From: Bacteroidia bacterium
GTDB taxonomy: Bacteria; Bacteroidota; Bacteroidia; B-17B0; Aurantibacillaceae
DNA length: 40,837 nucleotides
Direction: 5' to 3'
Assembly: GCA_026415195.1 (NCBI GenBank)
Contig: JAOAHO010000024.1
Span: forward strand, 1-40,837
Part shown: piece by piece, positions 34,580 to 40,837 of the stretch
Layout of the letters: every line of letters starts with the position of its first letter
Numbering within the stretch: the stretch's first letter is position 1
The notes under the pieces: model-generated
The model's input: only the letters and a program-made list of their open reading frames with translations
Told to the model about the DNA's origin: nothing
Database searches by the model: none
Made by a program: the position numbers and the translations under genes

Positions 34580-36241
34580 TTATTTACCCAAACCACGGGG
34601 GCTGCCCAGTCGAACCATCGCACAACGAAAGCCTAGCCAAGCAGCAGCTTGTCTTTGATCGAGGAACCGACGGGTGCCCGGAACCATGAAGTAGGCACGA
34701 TCGCGCCATGAACCTCCTTTATAAACACGGGCCTTGTCGTTTATCAAAGATGTCTTGGCATATTCATACATTAATTTATCTCCCCTGTCGGCATAAGCAT
34801 CTTCTCCCAACTGATAGTATATACTGGATGCCACATCGCCATCAAGATAGTTAATGTAATCTGCAGTTTTGTAATTTCTTCTTTCGTCCAAATTATCGGT
34901 AGCAAATGCCGTACTGACTTCTCTCCACTGGACTCGTCCGGGAATATCGGCTTTGCCTTCCGGAGTGGCATTATTATTTCCCAGGGGATCATTGGTCATG
35001 ATGGTTAGCACGCTATCCACCACTTCAACCGTCTCGCCTGCACCACCATGAGGAGTGGGCGGGGTAACTTTGTGTTTGAATTTCTGGTAAACCGGGCCAT
35101 CCGTATTGGTCAGAATTTCGCCACCATATCCTCCAACAAGCGTGGTACTATCCCTCTTTTGGGTGGTAAAGACATTACCCCTGAAGGGCCTGAATTCATC
35201 AGCATCTTGAATGGTGCTTGGGCGATATACATCCATTACCCATTCCGAGACATTACCGGCCATGTTGTACAAACCGTAATCATTGGGCCAATAAGAATAT
35301 ACCGGAGCGGTAATATCCGCATTGTCGTTCAGGAAACCTGCAACTCCCATATAGTCACCGGCCCCCCTGACAAAATTGGCCATCATCTGGCCAATAAATG
35401 CATCCTCGGGGTTACGAACGCCATGGCCATTCCAAGGATATATTCTTCTTTCTGTGATGCGCTCTCCGATGGTGTTTCCAATCAAACCGTAAGCCGCATA
35501 TTCCCACTCGGCTTCCGTCGGAAGGCGATATTTCGGGAGGAAAATTCCGTCTTCCATTCTTACATCCCTTTCGGGGTTTTGTTCGTCAAACGATTGAAGC
35601 TTAACTTTTAACTGGCCTTGCCACTTTCCTGCCAGATATGCCTCGGTACTGAAATAATCCTGATCGGTAGGGCTGGGAACATGATCCAGTAAACCCTCAC
35701 GGATAAGGATAAATTCATTTACGCGGTCGGTACGCCAGGCACAAAAGTCGTTGGCCTGCAACCAGTTTACGCCTACCACCGGATAGTCCCTGTAGGAAGG
35801 ATGACGTAAATAGTACTCTACATAGGGTTCATTATAAGCCAGCTTTTCCCTCCAAACCAAAGTATCGGGCAAAGCTTTATAGTAAATATCAGGGAAAGTA
35901 GGTCCGAAAACCCTGGCCGTCCAGTATAAATATTCAAGGTATGAGAAATTACTAACTTCCGTTTCATCCATATAGAATGAAGAAACCGTAACCCTTCGGG
36001 GAATGTTGTTCCATTCATAGGTAACATCATGTTCCGTACGGCCCATTGTAAAGGTACCGCCTTCAATCAGCACAAGGCCGGGGCCGGTTTCTTGTTCTTC
36101 ATAGGGTCGTTTCTCAAATCCTCCGTTGGTGGGATCATTATAAGCCCAACCGGTAACGGGCGATCGCTCATTGGCACAGGAACCTGCCAACGCCAGCAAA
36201 ATCACTCCCAAGGTTTTTTTGTTCCAAAGGGATTTTTTCAT
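34580..36241 (-). CDS. gldJ: Gliding motility / T9SS lipoprotein GldJ
   Basis: Outer-membrane-associated lipoprotein needed for gliding and stable T9SS (with GldK) in Flavobacterium. 553 residues from the ATG at 36241 (MKKSLWNKKTLGVILLALAG); the frame runs 35 codons further upstream, but only this start gives a signal peptide with lipobox cysteine C22. The rest is a formylglycine-generating-enzyme-like (SUMF1) fold: LVLIEGGTFTMGRTEHDV, FYMDETEVSNFSYLEY, VVGVNWLQANDFCAWR, YRLPTEAEWEYAAYG, GNVSEWVMDVYRP, VYKGGSWRDRAYF, WLGFRCA. A long insert before the final motif and the VTGWAYNDPTNGGFE start distinguish GldJ from GldK. It lies 49 bases after a PorP/SprF gene, opposite porU, and before murF. 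Confidence 0.92.
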   Translation of the reverse strand: MKKSLWNKKTLGVILLALAGSCANERSPVTGWAYNDPTNGGFEKRPYEEQETGPGLVLIEGGTFTMGRTEHDVTYEWNNIPRRVTVSSFYMDETEVSNFSYLEYLYWTARVFGPTFPDIYYKALPDTLVWREKLAYNEPYVEYYLRHPSYRDYPVVGVNWLQANDFCAWRTDRVNEFILIREGLLDHVPSPTDQDYFSTEAYLAGKWQGQLKVKLQSFDEQNPERDVRMEDGIFLPKYRLPTEAEWEYAAYGLIGNTIGERITERRIYPWNGHGVRNPEDAFIGQMMANFVRGAGDYMGVAGFLNDNADITAPVYSYWPNDYGLYNMAGNVSEWVMDVYRPSTIQDADEFRPFRGNVFTTQKRDSTTLVGGYGGEILTNTDGPVYQKFKHKVTPPTPHGGAGETVEVVDSVLTIMTNDPLGNNNATPEGKADIPGRVQWREVSTAFATDNLDERRNYKTADYINYLDGDVASSIYYQLGEDAYADRGDKLMYEYAKTSLINDKARVYKGGSWRDRAYFMVPGTRRFLDQRQAAAWLGFRCAMVRLGSPRGLGK

Positions 36242-36290
36242 ACTGTAATTTAAACCGCTTAAACGCATAATTATATTAAAAGTTACATTT

Positions 36291-37235
36291 TTAAAAGGAT
36301 GGACAACTGATGGTTCTGTATTTCTTTTTCTTCGGCTTACACTCAAACTGAATCTGGAAGCTTACTTCGTGAGAGCCGGCAGTGTTTCCGGCAAGCTTAC
36401 TGACGGTAATGTCGTAGGAATATCCGAATTTAAAGTTATTGTTTTGAATTCCCACCAATGAAACCACAGCATCCATATTCCTATACCACAAGCCTGCCGT
36501 AAGAGCACCCTTCACATAATACATTCCCAGGAAAAGCTGGCGGAATTTTTCCTGAGCCATAAAAAGGATATTAGGTGACAAATAACTTTCATTACCCTTT
36601 TCCAAAGGTATGATCATGCCGCCGTGCCCGGTAAACTTAGCGGGTAATTTTGAAGTACCCAGCATTCCTTCATCGGGTTGGGTGATATGATGAGCGGCAA
36701 AACCAAAAAAGTAGTTTTTGGAATAGCCCAGAATTCCTGCGGAAAAATCGGCATTTCTTTTCTGAGCGATAGGGACAACTTCATTGGTGTTCCATACAAA
36801 TCCACGGCGGGGATCGATCATATCACCAAAATTCAATTTGGTTTTATCCAGATTCTTTTGAAAATATGTGGCCTGAATGCCGAATTTTAAAGAAAACTGA
36901 CGGGTAACCGGAGCATGATATGAATAAATTAAAGACACATTGGATGTCCTCAGGGTTCCGCGTGCCTGATCGTCATTCATCACCAATAATCCTAATCCTC
37001 CGGCCATAAAATCAAAATGTCGGTCGAAAGATGCACTGTATGTAACATAGGTCCCGCTCAGGTTTGGCCACTGGTTACGATAATTCAAAGCTATCCTGGG
37101 GCAACGGGCAGTACCGGCAAAAGCAGGATTTAAATAAAGAGGATTGGCATAAAACTGTGTAAAATGTGGATCTTGGCATTTGAATTCAATAACAACGACA
37201 AGGAATGTTAAAATTCCTAAAACCTTTTTAAACAT
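36291..37235 (-). CDS. PorP/SprF-family type IX secretion membrane protein
   Basis: 314-residue outer-membrane barrel. Start set at the ATG at 37235 (MFKKVLGILTFLVVVIEFKC), which opens a signal peptide; the frame runs 28 codons further to another ATG, but that would bury the signal and overrun a good promoter. Family signature: QDPHFTQFYANPLYLNPAFAG and IALNYRNQWPNLSG, both close to consensus, then regular strands to SHEVSFQIQFEC. The tail KKKKYRTISCPSF carries the Cys-Pro motif. This copy sits with gldJ and opposite porU, not with an adhesin, so it is a better candidate for the core PorP than the two in the adhesin operon, though paralogy makes the symbol unsafe. Confidence 0.9.
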   Translation of the reverse strand: MFKKVLGILTFLVVVIEFKCQDPHFTQFYANPLYLNPAFAGTARCPRIALNYRNQWPNLSGTYVTYSASFDRHFDFMAGGLGLLVMNDDQARGTLRTSNVSLIYSYHAPVTRQFSLKFGIQATYFQKNLDKTKLNFGDMIDPRRGFVWNTNEVVPIAQKRNADFSAGILGYSKNYFFGFAAHHITQPDEGMLGTSKLPAKFTGHGGMIIPLEKGNESYLSPNILFMAQEKFRQLFLGMYYVKGALTAGLWYRNMDAVVSLVGIQNNNFKFGYSYDITVSKLAGNTAGSHEVSFQIQFECKPKKKKYRTISCPSF

Positions 37236-37245
37236 AAAATTATCA

Positions 37246-37275
37246 CAAATATATCGAATATTTTTTAATCCCAAA
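37246..37275 (-). promoter_or_regulatory. Near-consensus promoter of the porP-gldJ unit
   Basis: On the minus strand TTTG (37275-37272), an 18-base spacer, then TATATTTG (37253-37246), a full TAnnTTTG. Transcription would begin near 37240-37243, leaving only a 5-8 base leader before the ATG at 37235. This also supports that start over the upstream one. Confidence 0.55.
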
Positions 37276-37324
37276 ACTTTCAAAATACAATATTGTAATT
37301 TTAGCATCGTTTTTTTCAAATTAA

Positions 37325-40300
37325 ATGTTTTTTGAACGTATAAATTTCAGTAAGGTTGCATTTTGTTCCACGCTTTTAGCTATTATTGCTCCGGTCTTTT
37401 CGAAGCCCACCCCTTTTTTCTCCGATCCTGTTAAACAGATGTTCAATGAAAAAAACAAACCACACATTATTTTTTCTTACGACAACATTCTGCAACTCCC
37501 GAATTTCAGAATCGGAAATAATTCTTCACAGGATCCGGAAAAAGGTTTTATGCCTTACATTGCAAAAACTTACACCATCAATGGCGAGGGAAAAGCCCAT
37601 TTAAAAGGATTGCGAAATTCCCGCATTATTTCAGCAAACGATGAACAAAAGAAATTTATATTAGATCATTTTTCCGATTTCCTGACTGAAGAATTCCAAA
37701 CCATTTTCACTACCGATCGTTCCGCTGGTTTAACATTCGTAAAATTTAAAATCTATTGCTTCAGAAAATATCGAGGCGACATTCAAATTTTGCTTGATGC
37801 AGAACCTGACTATGAATTATCATATAACTCTGAAAACAAAGAAGCCCGGACGGCAAGCAACACAACCCTTTCAGTTCTATCGGGTGGCACATGGTATAAA
37901 ATTGGTGTTACCCAAACCGGGATATACAAACTCAATAAAACGGTATTGAATCTGTTGGGAATTCAAACCGGAACATTGAATCCGAAAAATATACGGATTT
38001 ACGGTACAAGCACTTCCATTTTACCAGAAAAAAACAGTATTCCGCGCCCGGATGATTTGAGCGAACTTGCTATTTATGTTCATGGGGAAAACGACAATGT
38101 TTTCGATAATTCCGATTATGTTTTGTTCTTTGCCAAAGGCCCGCAGGAATGGAAATTGAGCAGTTCCAACAGTTACAGTTATGAAGCCAACCTCTATACC
38201 GATACCAACTACTATTTTCTTAACGTGGACATTGGCCCGGGGCAGAGAATCAACAGCATTGATAACCAATCGCTTACGGCAAATGTTTCGACAAATTCGT
38301 ATGACTACTATAATTTTCACGAACAAAACACCGTTAATTTTCTTAAAAGCGGGCGTGAATTTTTTGGGGAATATTTCGACTTCGTAACCAGTTATGGTTT
38401 TTCTTTTAACGACGATAATTTTGTTACGGGCGACAGCTTAAAGTTATTTTGTGCTGTTGCCGGAAGACATTCAGCTAGCAACACTTATGCCGTGAGTTGC
38501 GGAACCCTCTCGGCCACGTTGTTTTGTCCGGGAATTCCAATTTCCGTCTATTCGAATTATGCCATCATTTCTGGGCTCTGGATGAAAGGCTTGAATACCA
38601 TGCCTCAGAATATCAGTGTCAGTATCAGCAAAAATACACCTCAAGCCGTGGCATGGCTGGATAAAATTATCATTAATACACGGAGATACTTGTTTTACAA
38701 TAATAAGCCCTTTTGTTTCCGTGATAGTCGTGTCATAGGAGTTGGAAATATATGTTCTTATTCCCTGCAATCTTCCTCCGGAATACCCAAAGTTTGGAAT
38801 GTCAGTAACCCCTTGCAGCCATTTGAATTGGTTCTTGAAAACTCAGGTTCGTCGTTCTCCTTTAAGTATCCTTCATCCGTTCTGGAAGAATTTTGTGTCT
38901 TCAGACCAGAGCATGTTCCTTTGGCCTATCCTGTGGGTAGGGTTCCAAATCAAAACATACATGCTATCCAAAACATCGAGTATCTGATCATCACCCATCC
39001 TAAATTCTTAAGTGAAGCACAGGAAATTGCCCAGATACACATCCAGAACGACCAAATGGCCACACAGGTTGTTACTACCGATAAAATTTACAACGAATTC
39101 GGTTCAGGGCGCCCGGAAGCCACTGCCATACGTGATTTCATCCGCATGGTGTATCAGCGCGGGCAACTGTTACCCAACAAACTGAAATACGTCCTGTTGG
39201 TGGGCAGGGGTTCCGTTTTCAATAAAAACGGGCGTGCGGGCAACACCAACTTTATTCCCACCTACCAATCCTGGGAAAGCCTGAATCCCTTGGGTTCCGT
39301 CACCACCGATGATTTCTTCGGGCTCATGGACAACAACGAAGGTGAATTTGCCGAAACACTTGGTTCCGTCGATATCGGCATCGGTAGAATTGTATGTTCC
39401 ACCACGGAGGAAGCCCGTGCTGTCGTTAACAAAATTAAAACCTATTATGTCAAAGACGGCCTGAAAGAATACGAACAACAAATTCAGGGATGCAATGATG
39501 TGCATTATTCTGTAATGGGAGAATGGAGAAATCATTTAATCTTTTCAGCCGACGACGGCGACAATGCCCTTCACATGGCAGATGCCGACGATATCAACAG
39601 TTTTTTTAAAGATTTTCCTGAATATATTGTACATAAAATATATATCGATGCATATAAGGGTGTATCCACGCCCGGTGGTAAGCGTTACCCCGACATGCAA
39701 ACCGCATTGAACAATCGGATCAATCGCGGTTGCCTGCTATTTAATTACACCGGCCACGGAGGTGAGGTGGGCCTAGCAGCCGAACGTGTGGTGGACATCC
39801 CGATTATTCAAAGCTGGAAAAATGCCCACGGGCTTCCCCTTTTTGTTACGGCCACATGTGAATTCTCCCGCTACGACGACCCCGACCGCATTTCAGCCGG
39901 GGAACTCTGCCTGCTGAACCCCAACGGAGGCGCCATTGCACTGCTCACTACCTGCCGCCTGGCATTTTCCTCCACCAACAAACTTCTTAACCAAAAGGTA
40001 CTCAATCATATGATGGATTTTTCATCGGGCAAACCCCGGCTGGGCGACATCATCCGGAAAGCCAAGGCCGAATTGTTCCAGTCGGCCCCCTTTGCCAATT
40101 TCCACCTGCTGGGGGATCCCGCCCTGATGCTGGCCTATCCCGAGCACCGTGTCGTAATCGACTCGCTGAACCAAAATATCCTTAATCCGAATGATACCCT
40201 GAAAGGAATGCAAAAAATTACCGTAAGCGGGAAAATCGTAAATCAATCCATGCAACCCCTTACCGGCTTTAACGGTTATGCTACACTAAGTTTGTATGAC

Positions 40301-40837
40301 AAAAAAAACAAAATTGTTTGCCTTCTGAATGACCCGGGTTCCTCCATCAGCAATTCGGGCCAGATACCATTTTCTTTTTATTCTCAAAACAACAAACTGC
40401 TGGAAGTTCGTTCAAAAGTAACGCAGGGTAGGTTCCATGCAACCTTCGTCGTACCTAAAAATTTATTACCCGGATTTGATAAATCAAAAATCAGCGTTTA
40501 TGCCACCAACGGCACCACCGATGCACACGGGGCCGATACTTCCCTTTTCATTGGGGGCATCAGTAACAACCCTGTTACCGATAATACCGGCCCTGAAATC
40601 AAACTCTATCTGAACGACGAACGCTTCGTCAACGGCGGCATGACCGGCAGCAGCCCCGTCCTTATGGCTCATATTTTCGATTCCACCGGAGTCAACATCT
40701 CTGGACTTGGCTTCGGAAACGACCTTAAAGTAACCCTAAATCAAACCGACCAACGCGTATTGAACCAATATTATATTCCCGAAACGGGAAGTCATCAAAG
40801 AGGGAAACTCAGATATAAATTTGAACAACTTAAAGAA
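37325..40837 (+). CDS. porU: Type IX secretion sortase PorU (3' end beyond the window)
   Basis: Cell-surface C25-family cysteine protease that removes type A sorting domains and attaches cargo to A-LPS. 1171 codons are open to the window edge with no stop. Signal peptide MFFERINFSKVAFCSTLLAI. The N-terminal half has the PorU pattern LSGGTWYKIGVTQTGIYKLN and DLSELAIYVHGENDNVFDNS. The catalytic domain has H811 in NYTGHGGEVG and C845 in TATCEFSRYDDP, the two catalytic residues. The C-terminal part reaches the PETGSHQRGKLRYKFEQL segment, so perhaps 80-100 residues, including its own non-cleaved C-terminal domain end, are missing. Divergent from porP-gldJ across 89 bases. porV usually follows in other genomes and should lie just to the right. 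Confidence 0.93.
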   Translation, partial: MFFERINFSKVAFCSTLLAIIAPVFSKPTPFFSDPVKQMFNEKNKPHIIFSYDNILQLPNFRIGNNSSQDPEKGFMPYIAKTYTINGEGKAHLKGLRNSRIISANDEQKKFILDHFSDFLTEEFQTIFTTDRSAGLTFVKFKIYCFRKYRGDIQILLDAEPDYELSYNSENKEARTASNTTLSVLSGGTWYKIGVTQTGIYKLNKTVLNLLGIQTGTLNPKNIRIYGTSTSILPEKNSIPRPDDLSELAIYVHGENDNVFDNSDYVLFFAKGPQEWKLSSSNSYSYEANLYTDTNYYFLNVDIGPGQRINSIDNQSLTANVSTNSYDYYNFHEQNTVNFLKSGREFFGEYFDFVTSYGFSFNDDNFVTGDSLKLFCAVAGRHSASNTYAVSCGTLSATLFCPGIPISVYSNYAIISGLWMKGLNTMPQNISVSISKNTPQAVAWLDKIIINTRRYLFYNNKPFCFRDSRVIGVGNICSYSLQSSSGIPKVWNVSNPLQPFELVLENSGSSFSFKYPSSVLEEFCVFRPEHVPLAYPVGRVPNQNIHAIQNIEYLIITHPKFLSEAQEIAQIHIQNDQMATQVVTTDKIYNEFGSGRPEATAIRDFIRMVYQRGQLLPNKLKYVLLVGRGSVFNKNGRAGNTNFIPTYQSWESLNPLGSVTTDDFFGLMDNNEGEFAETLGSVDIGIGRIVCSTTEEARAVVNKIKTYYVKDGLKEYEQQIQGCNDVHYSVMGEWRNHLIFSADDGDNALHMADADDINSFFKDFPEYIVHKIYIDAYKGVSTPGGKRYPDMQTALNNRINRGCLLFNYTGHGGEVGLAAERVVDIPIIQSWKNAHGLPLFVTATCEFSRYDDPDRISAGELCLLNPNGGAIALLTTCRLAFSSTNKLLNQKVLNHMMDFSSGKPRLGDIIRKAKAELFQSAPFANFHLLGDPALMLAYPEHRVVIDSLNQNILNPNDTLKGMQKITVSGKIVNQSMQPLTGFNGYATLSLYDKKNKIVCLLNDPGSSISNSGQIPFSFYSQNNKLLEVRSKVTQGRFHATFVVPKNLLPGFDKSKISVYATNGTTDAHGADTSLFIGGISNNPVTDNTGPEIKLYLNDERFVNGGMTGSSPVLMAHIFDSTGVNISGLGFGNDLKVTLNQTDQRVLNQYYIPETGSHQRGKLRYKFEQLKE

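Noticed and set aside
35048-35611. 187-codon plus-strand open frame
   Set aside because: Antisense shadow within gldJ, which has all family motifs in the other frame.

Overview
The window is a chromosomal segment of a member of the Bacteroidota. The evidence is a set of type IX secretion (T9SS) and gliding genes (porU, gldJ, three PorP/SprF-family genes, cargo with type A and type B C-terminal sorting domains), promoter-like TAnnTTTG boxes, few Shine-Dalgarno sequences, and AT-rich short intergenic gaps. The order within the phylum cannot be fixed from the sequence alone. No rRNA, tRNA, CRISPR, transposase or phage gene was seen, and no gene-free stretch exceeds about 120 bases.

Layout. Bases 1-635 hold the 5' part of prfA (minus strand). 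Bases 680-7224 hold three plus-strand genes for exported proteins: an outer-membrane DUF5723-type barrel fused to seven thrombospondin type 3 repeats and an OmpA domain, a gingipain-like C25 protease, and a beta-rich T9SS cargo protein preceded by an 11-base-phased direct-repeat array. A bidirectional terminator (7247-7277) closes this block. Bases 7296-13949 are a compact minus-strand run of seven genes with mixed roles: LPG-synthase-TM-like membrane protein, membrane glycosyltransferase, OppC/DppC-type permease, vWA protein, C-terminal half of a split transketolase, small lipoprotein, ferritin. Bases 14008-17798 hold ruvC, proline dehydrogenase, a MerR-type regulator and a beta-rich lipoprotein that uses a TTG start.

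Bases 17847-29236 are the most striking part: an 11.4-kb minus-strand operon with gaps of 5 bases or fewer. It reads adhesin A - PorP/SprF - adhesin B - PorP/SprF - PorE-like protein. Both adhesins have an IgGFc-binding-like N-terminus, tandem ~90-residue modules with paired cysteines, PKD domains and a gliding-associated (type B, CHU_C) sorting domain. This looks like a self-contained cell-surface display system: two cargo proteins, each with its own outer-membrane partner, plus one peptidoglycan-binding TPR/propeller/OmpA protein.

Divergent from that operon are a DUF58 gene, a glycosyltransferase and a sugar-nucleotide epimerase-like gene (29281-31890). Then come a DAACS symporter and murF (31887-34499, minus), gldJ and a third PorP (34580-37235, minus), and divergently porU (37325 to the window edge, plus). 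The gldJ/porP/porU locus supplies core T9SS parts: PorU is the surface sortase for type A cargo such as those at 3218-7224, while the type B adhesins presumably use the PorP/SprF-dependent route.
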